Assembly: GCF_018333215.1 (NCBI RefSeq)
Contig: NZ_BORO01000019.1
Coordinates: forward strand, 1 to 64,000
From: Oceanobacillus sp. J11TS1
GTDB taxonomy: Bacteria > Bacillota > Bacilli > Bacillales > Amphibacillaceae
DNA length: 64,000 nucleotides
Reading direction: 5' to 3'
Shown here: positions 41,708-50,977 of the stretch, piece after piece
Numbering within the stretch: the stretch's first letter is position 1
How the letters are laid out: each line of letters begins with the position of its first letter
The notes under the pieces: model-generated
Databases searched by the model: none
Seen by the model: the letters and a program-made list of their open reading frames with translations, nothing else
Told to the model about the DNA's origin: nothing
Translations under genes and position numbers: made by a program

Positions 41708-42589
41708 CTATTCAACATGATAACTTTGATAAACTTCTCTTTTCGGCATTTTTCGATCCACTGCTACCTGCTTAATTGCTTCCTTACTCGATAAATTGTC
41801 ATTCTTCATTATAGCCTCTACATGTTCTTTCACCGATAGAGCTTCCCACCAGGTCGATTCCTGTTGATAATCTTCCATCGTCGCCTCACCTTGTCCTTCT
41901 ATAACAATGACAAATTCTCCTCGCATGTCATTTTTCTTACTCCATGAAAAAAGTTCTGGAATGGAACCTCTAACAAATTCTTCAAATTTCTTAGAGATTT
42001 CTCTTCCGATAGCTGCTTGTCTGTCACCAAAAACAGCTTCCATGGCCTCTAATGTGTCCTTCATACGATAAGGAGACTCATAAAAAATTAAAGTAGAATT
42101 AAAATATTTTAATTTTCCAAGCGTTTCTTTCTTCTCTTTTTTCTTTCTCGGAAGAAAACCGTAAAATGTAAATGGCTGTGCCGTTAAACCAGAACCAACC
42201 AACGCTACAAGCGCAGCATTCGCACCTGGTAAAACAATGACATCTATTTCTTCCCTGATAGCCGCTTGTACAAGTTCCACTCCTGGATCAGAAATCGCAG
42301 GCATTCCGGCATCACTGACTACAGCAATCGATTCACCAGCACGGATTTTATCTAAAAGCTGCTTCTCCCTATCCCGGTGGTTATGTTCGTGATAACTTAT
42401 GAGAGGTGTACTAATCTCAAAATAATGGAGCAGCTTTTTCGTGTTTCTTGTATCTTCTGCAGCAATCAACGCACATTCTTTTAAAATTCGAATGGCTCGA
42501 AAAGTCATATCCTCTAAATTTCCAATAGGTGTTGGGACAACGTATAATGCAGCGTGCTCTTCAGGCTGATAACTATTTTGGATATTCAT
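41708..42589 (-). CDS. rsmI: 16S rRNA (cytidine1402-2'-O)-methyltransferase RsmI
   Basis: 2'-O-methylates C1402 in the decoding centre. SAM-binding tetrapyrrole methylase-like fold: YVVPTPIGNLEDMTFRAIRI, AAEDTRNTKKLL, VVSDAGMPAISDPGVELVQA, LPGANAALVALVGSGL. 293 residues. ATG overlaps the yazA stop by 4 bp. B. subtilis name yabC at this locus. Confidence 0.96.
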   Translation of the reverse strand: MNIQNSYQPEEHAALYVVPTPIGNLEDMTFRAIRILKECALIAAEDTRNTKKLLHYFEISTPLISYHEHNHRDREKQLLDKIRAGESIAVVSDAGMPAISDPGVELVQAAIREEIDVIVLPGANAALVALVGSGLTAQPFTFYGFLPRKKKEKKETLGKLKYFNSTLIFYESPYRMKDTLEAMEAVFGDRQAAIGREISKKFEEFVRGSIPELFSWSKKNDMRGEFVIVIEGQGEATMEDYQQESTWWEALSVKEHVEAIMKNDNLSSKEAIKQVAVDRKMPKREVYQSYHVE

Positions 42590-42861
42590 TCATCGCACGT
42601 TCCTTTCTCATAAACCCCGATCAATTTTAATTTCTCTTTGCGAGATAATTTCTTAATTCTGTATTCCTCACGCAAGGCTTCTGATTTATTTTCAAATTCA
42701 CATGTATAGATAATTTCAAATGGGCCTCTTCCTCTTGTATATTTTGCCCCTTTTCCCTCTTCATGCATACGGATTCTATGGTCTAAATTATTTGTATATC
42801 CAGTATATAACGTTCCGTCCTGGCATTTTAAAATATATACCAAATGCCTTCCTTTAGCCAT
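42586..42861 (-). CDS. yazA: GIY-YIG domain protein YazA
   Basis: Small UvrC-like endonuclease-domain protein of unknown role. GIY-YIG signature [20 protein letters not shown], with the conserved R in [19 protein letters not shown] and E in [21 protein letters not shown] selects ATG 42861 and 91 residues; the longer frame (to 42963) runs inside trmN6. Overlaps trmN6 by 8 bp and rsmI by 4 bp. Confidence 0.94.
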   Translation of the reverse strand: MAKGRHLVYILKCQDGTLYTGYTNNLDHRIRMHEEGKGAKYTRGRGPFEIIYTCEFENKSEALREEYRIKKLSRKEKLKLIGVYEKGTCDE

Positions 42862-43594
42862 ATATAACTTCCTCTGCCTGTTTTGTGTAAGTACCATCCT
42901 GTTCATAAATATAGAATGGCGGCAGGATTTTAACATCCGGTTTTCCATCACGAATCCCTTCAATCAAGAGCATATTCGCTTCCTTCCCCTGTTTTGGGTA
43001 AACAAATTGCACACGTTTAGGTTCGATACGATAGCGCCTAAATTGCTCCATAATATCAACTAAGCGTCCTGGCCGATGTACCATGGCTACTTTTCCACCT
43101 GGTCTGACATACCGTTTACAAGCTTTCACCACATCTTCTAAGGTACAATAGAGTTCATGTCTAGCGATTGTAAGATACTCATTTTGATTGTGTTCTGTAG
43201 CGGATGGTGTTTTAAAATATGGCGGATTGCAAGTAATCATATCAAAGGAACTTTGATCTAGTGTTGTATGCATTTCCTTCAAATCTCCATGAATAATCCG
43301 TAATTGATTCTCTAGACCATTTAAAGTGACATTTCTTTCAGCCATCTGAAAAATGCGTTCTTGAATCTCCACACCAATAATTTCAGCATTTGTCTTTTTA
43401 GAAAGCAAAAGAGGAATGACGCCATTTCCTGTACATAAATCAAGAATCTTTCCTCTTTTTTTAGGGATTGAACTAAAATGAGCTAACAATACAGCATCTA
43501 AAGAAAAAGCAAATGCTGTTGGGCTTTGAATAATTTTCATCGTTTCATCTGCTAATAAGTAATCTAAACGTTCATCATCATATAACTGTACCAT
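42854..43594 (-). CDS. trmN6: tRNA1(Val) adenine-37 N6-methyltransferase
   Basis: SAM-dependent N6-adenine methyltransferase; B. subtilis name yabB. Motif [20 protein letters not shown] and catalytic motif [13 protein letters not shown]. 246 residues. First gene of trmN6-yazA-rsmI, tightly overlapping. The tRNA target is taken from the E. coli homologue and not shown by the sequence. Confidence 0.93.
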   Translation of the reverse strand: MVQLYDDERLDYLLADETMKIIQSPTAFAFSLDAVLLAHFSSIPKKRGKILDLCTGNGVIPLLLSKKTNAEIIGVEIQERIFQMAERNVTLNGLENQLRIIHGDLKEMHTTLDQSSFDMITCNPPYFKTPSATEHNQNEYLTIARHELYCTLEDVVKACKRYVRPGGKVAMVHRPGRLVDIMEQFRRYRIEPKRVQFVYPKQGKEANMLLIEGIRDGKPDVKILPPFYIYEQDGTYTKQAEEVIYG

Positions 43595-43616
43595 AAGTAA
43601 TCACATCCTTTATCAG

Positions 43617-43646
43617 AAAAATAGCTGTCTCCATAGGAAGACAGCC
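43617..43646 (-). terminator. terminator just upstream of trmN6
   Basis: Minus-strand GCTGTCT/AGACAGC stem, 8-nt loop, followed by ATTTTT. It ends only about 22 nt before the trmN6 start codon, so trmN6 either relies on read-through or has a promoter inside the duplicated region. Confidence 0.7.
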
Positions 43647-43673
43647 ATCCAATACGATACATTCATTTATCGT

Positions 43674-43766
43674 TCATTTATTTCGTTTTACCACAGCATG
43701 AGTGTCCGTAATTCCCCCTGCTTCCGATAGAAAAATTATTTTAATATCCTTGGGGATAACGGTCAC
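43674..43766 (-). CDS. possible small protein of 30 codons
   Basis: Not recognised. On the minus strand a GTG (43764-43766) preceded by AGGAG at 5 nt opens a 30-codon frame with a composition that looks coding (includes VIPKDIKIIFLSEAGGITDT and ends AVVKRNK). A longer reading from TTG 43787 gives 37 codons. A second copy of the same DNA lies in the adjacent repeat (43826-43971) but has a one-base insertion that breaks this frame. It may also be a remnant of a larger lost gene. Confidence 0.35.
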   Translation of the reverse strand: MTVIPKDIKIIFLSEAGGITDTHAVVKRNK

Positions 43767-43971
43767 TTCATCTCCTGATTCACTCAACTAATAATTATTG
43801 GGAAAAGAAGTCCCAATAATTAAAGTTTCGTTTTATCACAGCATGTGTGTCCGTAATTCCCCCTGCTTCCGATAGAAAAATTATTTTAATATCCTTGGGG
43901 GAAAACGGTCACTTCATCTCCTGATTCACTCAACTAATAATTATTGGGAAAAGAAGTCCCAATAATTAAAG
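43681..43971. repeat. 145-bp tandem duplication downstream of yabA
   Basis: Units 43681-43825 and 43826-43971 are nearly identical: differences include an A/T change (CATGAGTGT/CATGTGTGT), a C/T near the start, and GGGGATAACGG versus GGGGGAAAACGG. Each unit holds the hairpin AATAATTATTGGGA/TCCCAATAATT and ends in the last bases of yabA (TTTCGTTTTATC). The unit boundary matches the short homology GTAAAACGAAA at both ends. Confidence 0.9.
43936..43967 (-). terminator. hairpin after yabA (second copy at 43790-43821)
   Basis: Minus-strand AATTATTGGGA/TCCCAATAATT, 11-bp perfect stem with an 8-nt loop of mostly T, immediately past the yabA stop. Duplicated in the adjacent repeat unit. No strong T-run follows. 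Confidence 0.55.
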
Positions 43972-44328
43972 TTTCGTTTTATCAAAGAAATCCAAGCAAA
44001 AGATACAATCTTCATTTCTTCTCGGACTGCCAAACTCCAAACTACAAATATGAAAACCCTCTTCATACAAGCGAGCTAAATTATCATACCCTTCTCCTGG
44101 AAGAAGGCCTTTTTGCTGCTTAGAATCCTTTTTCTTCTGCTCGTTCTCTGTAGCATCTTCCGTTAGATTATCTAGGTGATTGCGCAAATGATGATTTTCA
44201 TGAGCTAACCGATGATTTTCTTCAAGTAAATCACTTAGCTTCCCCTTTAAATCACCTAATTGCTCATATAATTCACCAATTTGCTTCTCCATATCGGAAA
44301 CTTGATCAAAGATTTCTCTGTTTCCCAT
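43966..44328 (-). CDS. yabA: replication initiation control protein YabA
   Basis: Negative regulator of initiation that binds DnaA and DnaN. N-terminal leucine-rich coiled coil (residues 1-60: [33 protein letters not shown]) for tetramerisation, and a C-terminal zinc domain [17 protein letters not shown] and EDCIFC. 120 residues, normal. Its final codons are part of the tandem duplication. Confidence 0.96.
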   Translation of the reverse strand: MGNREIFDQVSDMEKQIGELYEQLGDLKGKLSDLLEENHRLAHENHHLRNHLDNLTEDATENEQKKKDSKQQKGLLPGEGYDNLARLYEEGFHICSLEFGSPRRNEDCIFCLDFFDKTKL

Positions 44329-44340
44329 GATCGATCACCT

Positions 44341-45165
44341 CTATTCTGTCGCTTGTGCTACAATTCCTTCTTCAATTAATTCATCTAATGTATACTCTAC
44401 AACACGTTCTTTGTCTAAGAGCTCAATTTGAATCATTTTTTCTAATATATTTAAACCAACAACCTTCCCTTTCCCATGTGGTGTTGGCATGGTTTGTCCA
44501 ATGTCAGGTAACTCTCTCTTTGCAGTTTCATAAGCATCATTTTCATATTTCAAACAGCACATTAACCTTCCGCATAGCCCAGATATTTTGGCTGGATTTA
44601 AAGAAAGATTTTGATCCTTTGCCATTTTAATGGACACTGGCTCAAAGTCTCCTAAGAAGGTTGAACAGCAGAGCATACGTCCGCATGGTCCAATTCCGCC
44701 TAGCATTTTCGCTTCATCTCTGACACCTATTTGTCTGAGTTCAATACGCGTCTTGAACATAGATGCAAGATCCTTTACAAGGTTTCTGAAATCAACTCTT
44801 CCATCTGCTGTGAAATAGAAAATAATTTTATTTCGATCAAACGTATATTCTACATCTACTAGATTCATATCTAGCTTATGTTGATTAATTTTCGTTGTAC
44901 ATATGTCAAAGGCTTTTTTTGCCTGTTCTTGATTTTCTACGACGGTTCGCTTATCCTTTTCACCGGCGACCCGAATTACTTTCTTTAAAGGTAAAACTAC
45001 ATCTTCTTCATCGACTTGCTTTTCCGTGATAACGACTTTTCCAAATTCAATCCCTCTTACTGTTTCCACAATAACATAACTATCGGGAGTAATCGGATAG
45101 GAATCTGGATCGAAGTAGTAAATTTTACCGGCTTTCTTAAAACGTACGCCAATAACTTCTAACAT
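44341..45165 (-). CDS. ricT: RicT (YaaT), PSP1-domain Fe-S protein
   Basis: Component of the RicA-RicF-RicT complex, which carries Fe-S clusters, stimulates RNase Y-dependent mRNA cleavage and supports sporulation and competence. PSP1 domain with conserved cysteines GGIGPCGRMLCCSTFLG and KISGLCGRLMCCLKYE. 274 residues. 4 nt after holB. Confidence 0.96.
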   Translation of the reverse strand: MLEVIGVRFKKAGKIYYFDPDSYPITPDSYVIVETVRGIEFGKVVITEKQVDEEDVVLPLKKVIRVAGEKDKRTVVENQEQAKKAFDICTTKINQHKLDMNLVDVEYTFDRNKIIFYFTADGRVDFRNLVKDLASMFKTRIELRQIGVRDEAKMLGGIGPCGRMLCCSTFLGDFEPVSIKMAKDQNLSLNPAKISGLCGRLMCCLKYENDAYETAKRELPDIGQTMPTPHGKGKVVGLNILEKMIQIELLDKERVVEYTLDELIEEGIVAQATE

Positions 45166-45169
45166 TTTT

Positions 45170-46159
45170 TCACCTCTGTATTTGAAGCGCTAGTTGTTCA
45201 ATAACCAATGTTGGCTGAACATTTGCCTTTAATTTTCTTTTCGCCATTAAAATCTGATTTAAGATCGTCAACAGTTGAGCTTGAGAAAAAGTGATGACCA
45301 TCTTTTCTAGTTTGCTTTGGTCATTGGATAATAGTATCGTATTGGCGTCTACATATATATGTTGATGTAAAATATCTTTAAATCCTAGTATTAATAAGTC
45401 CAAACCTCGTTCATGTTCTTCTCTATCTTTAAAATGAGGCATCCAGTTTTGATGAATAAATGTATAAATCTCCTCAGGTTGTATAGTATACATTTCTACC
45501 CATTGTATCACTATTTTTCGTGCACCTGCAAACCAATCATCCTGAGAAAGTTCAAGCGCTTCCGTTAGGCTATTTGTCAGTACACTTAAAAGTTTAGTAT
45601 CGGCTTCACGTAAACCTTCCTGCTGTAATCTCTCTTGTAAAACATCTGGCGGAAGCGCTTGTAAATCAATAATCTGACAGCGTGATCGAATGGTAGACAG
45701 CATCGCATGACCATTCTCTGTCAGCATCATGGCGGTCGTTTCTACACTCGGTTCCTCTAAAAATTTTAATAGACGGTTGGCAGCATTTACGGTTAAGGTA
45801 TCCGCATCCTGAATAATATAGACTTTTTGATTCGATTCTAGTCCCGAATAAGTGAATTCCTTCTGTAAATTACGCACCTGTTCTATTTTAATAGAAGCTC
45901 CGTCTGGCTCAATCCAATGCATATCTGGATGATTTCCAGAATCAATCCGCTGACAGTTGATACAATTATTACACGGATCTGTTCCTTGCCGATTCATACA
46001 AAATAAATATTTTGCTAACAGAAGAGCCATTTCTTTTTTACCAGTCCCTCTATCTCCTTGAAATAAATAGGCGTGGGAGATACGGCCTTTTTTAATACTG
46101 TTGATGATGGTTCGGCTTGCCACAGGTTGTATTTTTTCGAGCTCTGCCCAAGTCTTCAT
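45170..46159 (-). CDS. holB: DNA polymerase III delta' subunit
   Basis: Clamp-loader subunit. AAA+ fold with Walker A-like QGDRGTGKKEMALLLAKY and a zinc module (CMNRQGTDPCNNCINC). A hairpin-free start at ATG 46159 (MKTWAELEKIQ) is supported by GGTGGTAG upstream, giving 329 residues; the frame is open to 46171. Same order ricT-holB-yaaR as B. subtilis, but a repeat fragment (46187-46245) lies between holB and yaaR. Confidence 0.95.
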   Translation of the reverse strand: MKTWAELEKIQPVASRTIINSIKKGRISHAYLFQGDRGTGKKEMALLLAKYLFCMNRQGTDPCNNCINCQRIDSGNHPDMHWIEPDGASIKIEQVRNLQKEFTYSGLESNQKVYIIQDADTLTVNAANRLLKFLEEPSVETTAMMLTENGHAMLSTIRSRCQIIDLQALPPDVLQERLQQEGLREADTKLLSVLTNSLTEALELSQDDWFAGARKIVIQWVEMYTIQPEEIYTFIHQNWMPHFKDREEHERGLDLLILGFKDILHQHIYVDANTILLSNDQSKLEKMVITFSQAQLLTILNQILMAKRKLKANVQPTLVIEQLALQIQR

Positions 46160-46186
46160 AATTACTACCACCTTTTATTGAAAAGC

Positions 46187-46245
46187 TCAAGCCGCGCCTG
46201 CTTAAAACGTAGAAACTGCGCCCCGTTTGTTGAGGGCGATCCGTC
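46187..46245. repeat. interspersed repeat fragment between holB and yaaR
   Basis: GCGCCTGCTTAAAACGTAGA and ACTGCGCCCCGTT match the block at 21779-21835. No ends recognised. Confidence 0.55.
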
Positions 46246-46357
46246 ATTCGTCGGCCTTGTCTTTTTTATCTTTAAAAAGAGCTTCGTGATAGATAATAAG
46301 CTCATTTAACGCTTATCCTGTCAACTTTATAAATGCTAATTTTTCTAGGAGTTTAAC

Positions 46358-46789
46358 TCATGTATAAATATTGATTAATAAGCCTTTAATTTCTCCAATT
46401 AATCCAAGAATATCAATGGTTTTCTTTTCTTCATCCATAAGATCTTCAGTTAATTGAACAATTTTTTCATCAATCGCCTTTACTGTAGACAATTGTCTGC
46501 TTCCTTGCATTCCAAAGCTCTGTTTTTTCTCTAAAAGATAACCTTCTGAAGTTGCTTTTTCGAGAAAATTCTTCACCATTCGTTTAAATTTTACTAATTC
46601 ACGAAAAGAACGATATCGGCTGAGCTTATCACCTTGCTCTGTAATTTGCTTTACCAGTTGTGTGAATTCCTGTGTTTTAAGCTGTTCCGAGTGGGATTGA
46701 ACAAGATTTTGAAAAGATGGATTATTCGTTTGCGGCGGGCGCTTAAAATTGCCATCCCTTGGCGTTAATATATCACTTGAAATCTTCAT
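46358..46789 (-). CDS. yaaR: YaaR, DUF327 family
   Basis: Conserved protein of unknown function (DUF327) always near darA/tmk/holB. Helical, with a C-terminal coiled coil; SRYRSFRELVKFKRMVKNFL and LGLIGEIKGLLINIYT are the conserved stretches. 143 residues. RBS GAGGGGGAG. Confidence 0.92.
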   Translation of the reverse strand: MKISSDILTPRDGNFKRPPQTNNPSFQNLVQSHSEQLKTQEFTQLVKQITEQGDKLSRYRSFRELVKFKRMVKNFLEKATSEGYLLEKKQSFGMQGSRQLSTVKAIDEKIVQLTEDLMDEEKKTIDILGLIGEIKGLLINIYT

Positions 46790-46842
46790 TTGTTCTCCCC
46801 CTCTCGTCTATCATAATATGTTTTTACTTTATGATCATTCTC

Positions 46843-47187
<345 letters not shown>

Positions 47188-47338
47188 TTAACTTATTTTA
47201 GAAAAACGCTTATTCATTTAGTGAATAGATCGTTTTCCTTGAAATTGGTACCTTGAAATTTTGAACGAATTCAAATGCTTCTCTGGGCTGCCGGCACCCT
47301 TTGCGATTACTCGGTCTACTAATACCGTTACGAAGGTT

Positions 47339-47983
47339 TTATTCTTTCCCAACCTGTATATAATTAGTGATTTTTTCGAACACATCTTGATACACTGCTT
47401 CTGGTGAGCGGTCCGCATTTACAGTTTGAAAACGTTCTGGAAAACGAGATTGAATTAACTGGTAGCCTTCATAGACTTTCTCATGAAATTCAATCGTTTC
47501 TAGATCTAATCGATTTTTCTCTCTTTCTTCATTTGCTGCAATACGCTCTAATCCTTTTTTCGGAGCAATATCAAAAAAGAGCGTTAGATCTGGCATACAG
47601 TCCTGAATCACAAATTGATTGATCGCATACACCTCATCGACTCCTAAACCTCGCGCATATCCCTGATAGGCAAGGCTGCTATCAATAAATCGATCACAAA
47701 GTACAATTTTCCCCTCTTCTAATGCTGGAAAAACCTTTTCTACAAGATGCTGCCTTCTTGCTGCTGCATATAATAATGCTTCTGTTCTTTCTTCCATTTC
47801 AAGATGGAGGGGGTCATGGATGATATCTCTAATTTTCTCAGAAATGCGAATACCCCCCGGCTCTCTTGTCTTGATAATCTCCATTCCGCTTTCTGAGAGT
47901 TCTTTATAGACCTGATCTAGAATTGTGGTCTTGCCTGCTCCCTCTCCACCTTCAAATGTTATAAACAAACCAGTTGTCATCAT
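47339..47983 (-). CDS. tmk: thymidylate kinase
   Basis: Phosphorylates dTMP to dTDP. P-loop [18 protein letters not shown] motif [20 protein letters not shown], and LID region [13 protein letters not shown]. 214 residues. The ATG overlaps the yaaO stop by 4 bp. Between tmk and darA, 47280-47335 holds a repeat-like piece with GCGATTACTCGGTCTAC. Confidence 0.97.
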   Translation of the reverse strand: MMTTGLFITFEGGEGAGKTTILDQVYKELSESGMEIIKTREPGGIRISEKIRDIIHDPLHLEMEERTEALLYAAARRQHLVEKVFPALEEGKIVLCDRFIDSSLAYQGYARGLGVDEVYAINQFVIQDCMPDLTLFFDIAPKKGLERIAANEEREKNRLDLETIEFHEKVYEGYQLIQSRFPERFQTVNADRSPEAVYQDVFEKITNYIQVGKE

Positions 47984-49401
47984 CGTTCCCCTTTATTCCT
48001 ATATATGCGTATGCCTTCATCCCTATGCTGAATTCGAACACCCTGCTCCTGTAATTTTTCCACGTGTGCGATATGAACCTCTTTGATTCTTTCTCCTTTT
48101 AATAAAAGTGGAATACCAGGTGGGTAAGGAATAATCGCTTCTGCAGCAATTTCTCCTACACTTTTCTCCAATGGGACGAGATACGTGGTATAATTTTTCA
48201 TTTCGTAATACGACAAATCCAATTCTTGAATCCGCTTTGGAAAAATATTTGTCTTCTCTATTGTAGCACGATTTACTGATTTTTTTAATGGATGCCCTAT
48301 TGTTTTCAACCTTTTTTCTAACGATTCGATTTGTTCAAACGGTGCAAGCCCATGCACAAATAAAATTTGTTCGTCGGTCGTAAGCTCCGGAAAAATATTT
48401 TGTTTTTCGAGCAAGTTCGCAACCGATTTTGTCGAAAAAGGATGTTTCACGTGGAACGTTAGCTTTAATGGGTCTGCAGCAGGGATAAATTCCAGAAAGG
48501 GGAGACTTGCAAATAAATCCTTTATATACGCTGTACTCTTTAATGTGTTTATTCGATTGTTTTCCGAAAAATTCGCTAAAAAATACCTTGCCATATCTAA
48601 AGACGCCATCAGTAAATAGGATGGGCTGCTCGATTGAAGCATTTGTAAATAATGAGCAAGCTCAGACTTGTCGATACGAGACGTGACAACGTGTAAATAG
48701 GAGGCCATCGTCATTGCTGGAGCCATCTTATGGGCTGAGTGAACGACTGCATCAGCTCCTAATTGAATGGCTGATATAGGAAAAGGATCTCCTAATGCAA
48801 AATGCACCCCATGCGCTTCATCTACCAAAACTGGGATATCAAATTGATGCGCCTTATCAATCATTGCTTTAATATGATAAGTATTTCCAAAGTAGTCCGG
48901 ATACGTAAGAATAAGTGCCTGTGCATCTGGATGCTGCTCGATTGCAGTTCGTACAGTTTCATAGCTTGGGCTTGTAAATCGTCTGACAGTATCATCCCAT
49001 TCAGGTGCCAGAAAAATAGGATTCGCACCAGCTAACTCCACACCATTCATCACAGATTTATGGCAATTACGTTGAATGAGAACCTTATCTCCCCGCTTAC
49101 ATACCGCAAGAATCATTGCAAGATTCCCAACTGTTGAGCCGCCAACAAGGAAAAAAGTATGCTGTGTTTGAAAAAAATCCCTCGCTACATTTTCCGCTTC
49201 CGCAATAACTTCTGTCGGTGCATGTAAATCATCCATTCCCGTGATCTCTGTCACATCCCATTTGAGCATTTCCTGAAAATATGCTTTATATGCGGATGGG
49301 AGAATCTCTCCATGTTTATGTCCTGGAACATGAAAAGAGATTGGATTACTATTTGCAAATGTTTCCAAATGTTCTACTAACGGCATTCGTTGCTGGTTCA
49401 T
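47980..49401 (-). CDS. yaaO: Orn/Lys/Arg decarboxylase family protein YaaO
   Basis: PLP-dependent fold-type I basic amino acid decarboxylase; substrate uncertain (B. subtilis YaaO is unassigned, its relative SpeA uses arginine). PLP lysine in [18 protein letters not shown], aspartate in [15 protein letters not shown]-terminal [15 protein letters not shown]. 473 residues. First gene of yaaO-tmk. In B. subtilis xpaC and yaaN lie between csfB and this gene; here they are absent. Confidence 0.93.
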   Translation of the reverse strand: MNQQRMPLVEHLETFANSNPISFHVPGHKHGEILPSAYKAYFQEMLKWDVTEITGMDDLHAPTEVIAEAENVARDFFQTQHTFFLVGGSTVGNLAMILAVCKRGDKVLIQRNCHKSVMNGVELAGANPIFLAPEWDDTVRRFTSPSYETVRTAIEQHPDAQALILTYPDYFGNTYHIKAMIDKAHQFDIPVLVDEAHGVHFALGDPFPISAIQLGADAVVHSAHKMAPAMTMASYLHVVTSRIDKSELAHYLQMLQSSSPSYLLMASLDMARYFLANFSENNRINTLKSTAYIKDLFASLPFLEFIPAADPLKLTFHVKHPFSTKSVANLLEKQNIFPELTTDEQILFVHGLAPFEQIESLEKRLKTIGHPLKKSVNRATIEKTNIFPKRIQELDLSYYEMKNYTTYLVPLEKSVGEIAAEAIIPYPPGIPLLLKGERIKEVHIAHVEKLQEQGVRIQHRDEGIRIYRNKGER

Positions 49402-49569
49402 TTACCTGCCTCATTTCTTCTAAATATAAAAATTGATTGGTTTATCGTGTCTTTGCTCTCTATTATAACAAGCAATGATGCAGTAACAAAAAGCGGCAAT
49501 CGCTTAAAGTTAGTATAGACAGCATAGAACTACAAGCTGCGTCTACTAATATTCATAGAAGCAAGTACT

Positions 49570-49594
49570 AAAAAACAGCAATCTCCATTTGCTG
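49570..49594 (-). terminator. terminator-like hairpin downstream of csfB
   Basis: Minus-strand CAGCAA/TTGCTG with a 7-nt loop and six T. Second terminator in series after csfB. Confidence 0.65.
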
Positions 49595-49660
49595 CTATTT
49601 TACTCTTATTTATCTCCTCACACTTATCAAAAGCGCGTCCTCCTTTATATTTACAGCAAC

Positions 49661-49685
49661 AAAAAAGCCTTTGCATGCAAAGACT
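49661..49685 (-). terminator. terminator after csfB
   Basis: Minus-strand AGTCTTTG-CATG-CAAAGGCT then six T, 21 nt past the csfB stop. Confidence 0.85.
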
Positions 49686-49706
49686 TTATAACAAGGGGGA
49701 TTAAAC

Positions 49707-49904
49707 TTAGGAATGTAATGTTGATTGTTTTATATTTTTTAATTTTGACAGATAATATTGATACTTTTCTTCTCGAGGCTCCGTGTGAATCATATTATGC
49801 TCACACTCTGTACAGAGGAACATCGCATATAAGTGAATACCGCTTTCCTTTGGTTCCTCGCAAATTCCACAATACTCATGTTTATGAAGCTTTTCTTGTT
49901 TCAT
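49707..49904 (-). CDS. csfB: anti-sigma factor CsfB (Gin)
   Basis: Zinc-binding anti-sigma factor that blocks premature sigma-G activity (and sigma-E) in B. subtilis. CxxC pairs C12/C15 and C31/C34 around GIHLYAMFL, the family core. 65 residues (64 in B. subtilis). RBS GGAGGTGGGAG before ATG. A perfect sigma-F promoter lies at 49925-49954. Confidence 0.95.
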   Translation of the reverse strand: MKQEKLHKHEYCGICEEPKESGIHLYAMFLCTECEHNMIHTEPREEKYQYYLSKLKNIKQSTLHS

Positions 49905-49924
49905 TCTCCCACCTCCGTTAAAAC

Positions 49925-49954
49925 TAGTATCTCCTAATCTAACGGATGATATAC
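49925..49954 (-). promoter_or_regulatory. sigma-F promoter of csfB
   Basis: Minus strand GTATA (49950-49954), 15-bp spacer, GGAGATACTA (49925-49934): every position agrees with GGNRANAMTW. Confidence 0.85.
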
Positions 49955-50228
49955 ATGGATAATATTATTTTATAGTTTAATCATTCTAAAAAAATGTGTT
50001 CTTGTCAGGAGGATATAATTTTATTTCTTTCCATTTTGGTAACGGAACTTTTGTCGAGTGACTATAATACCCTAAAAATAAATGATCTTTCAGCGGAATG
50101 TATTGGGGATTGTGATTACTCGTCCCATCGAAAATTGCTGGAGCAGCAGATGCTCATTCACATCTCTATTGATCATTCTATCTTTAAAGTGAAATTCTTG
50201 GTGAAAACAGACAATCATAAACATTATC
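49955..50228. other. intergenic region bofA-csfB, no gene seen
   Basis: In B. subtilis rrnA and tRNAs lie here; none is present. 50105-50150 (GATTACTCGTCCCATCGAAA, GCTGGAGCAGCAG) is a probable fragment of the interspersed repeat. An 81-codon plus-strand frame (49994-50239) has no support. Confidence 0.5.
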
Positions 50229-50492
50229 TCAAAGAATAAATAGATGAATAGCTGCAAGGGAACCGACACCAAATACACCAAGAAATCCAGATACCAAAAC
50301 AGTAAATAGATTAATGGGAATATGTAAGCCAATAACTCCCCCAAAAACATTTAAAAAGAAAAGCAATAGTGCACCTATGCCTAGCCTTATCGTTGCTTTA
50401 CCAATATATTTCATTGGTTTTACTGGAGCGCCTACAATAAATAAAATAATAATTAATCCAATAATAAATCCAATAACGAGTGTCGAACTCAT
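50229..50492 (-). CDS. bofA: sigma-K processing inhibitor BofA
   Basis: Mother-cell membrane protein that holds the SpoIVFB protease inactive until the forespore signal arrives. 87 residues with two hydrophobic stretches (STLVIGFIIGLIIILFIVG and LGIGALLLFFLNVFGG) and the conserved GLHIPINLFTVLVSGFLGVF ending. GGGGAGAGGT selects ATG 50492; the open frame starts with GTG 50504. Same length as B. subtilis. Confidence 0.95.
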   Translation of the reverse strand: MSSTLVIGFIIGLIIILFIVGAPVKPMKYIGKATIRLGIGALLLFFLNVFGGVIGLHIPINLFTVLVSGFLGVFGVGSLAAIHLFIL

Positions 50493-50631
50493 ACCTCTCC
50501 CCACTTTCCTTCTATCGCTTTACCTTATTTCTATGATTTAGTGACAACGATTAGAACAAATTGCAAGCGCATATAAGCTAACTTTTGGTTATCTAAGATG
50601 GATTGGCAAATTCCTTTTGATAAGATTGAAT

Positions 50632-50669
50632 AAAAAAGAACCAAGTATCTGGAAACATACATGATTCTT
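50632..50669 (-). terminator. terminator after yaaL
   Basis: Minus-strand AAGAATCATGTAT/ATACTTGGTTCTT stem (12 of 13 pairs, one G-U), 8-nt loop, then T-run; about 25 nt past the yaaL stop. Confidence 0.82.
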
Positions 50670-50691
50670 TCGGGAAACGTATTTTTATTTT

Positions 50692-50904
50692 TTAAAAACG
50701 TGTAGCCTTTACATTACGAATGCGTGCTTCTCTTAAAAGCATCATATATTTCGATTTTGCTAATAACTCCTCTTTCATACCATTTTGTGAAGGGTCAATA
50801 CTTTTTCGTACAAAGTCTTGAAGCTGCCTCCACTCACCTTCTACTTGATATAAAGCATTTAGAAGCTCTTTGTCCATATCTTTTTTCTTTAATTTCTTCC
50901 CCAT
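50692..50904 (-). CDS. yaaL: YaaL, DUF2508 family
   Basis: Small helical protein of unknown function, conserved next to recR and bofA. 70 residues, basic N-terminus (GKKLKKKDMDKEL), then LYQVEGEWRQLQDFVRKSID. No known role. Confidence 0.9.
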   Translation of the reverse strand: MGKKLKKKDMDKELLNALYQVEGEWRQLQDFVRKSIDPSQNGMKEELLAKSKYMMLLREARIRNVKATRF

Positions 50905-50977
50905 ATTTCACCAAACCTCGTTTTAAAATGAAATTTCATACCATGGAGGTTTAGCTCTCCACAGATGATCCAAAAAA

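Larger units (their letters stand above)
49402..49706. other. intergenic region csfB-yaaO, no gene seen
   Basis: A TATAAT with a poor -35 (TTGTTA, 16 bp) at about 49460-49490 on the minus strand may serve yaaO. A hairpin with TTAGTA/TACTAA ends lies at 49510-49552. Two terminator-like stems follow (49570-49594, 49661-49685). xpaC/yaaN are not here. Confidence 0.5.

Noticed and set aside
42861-42963. N-terminal extension of YazA
   Set aside because: It lies inside trmN6; the family start [10 protein letters not shown] has its own ribosome binding site.
43681-43971. CRISPR-like or VNTR array
   Set aside because: Only two 145-bp units with no spacers; a simple tandem duplication.
49994-50239. 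81-codon plus-strand frame between csfB and bofA
   Set aside because: Crosses a repeat fragment and the bofA 3' end; AGGAGG lies inside the frame and the sequence resembles no protein family.
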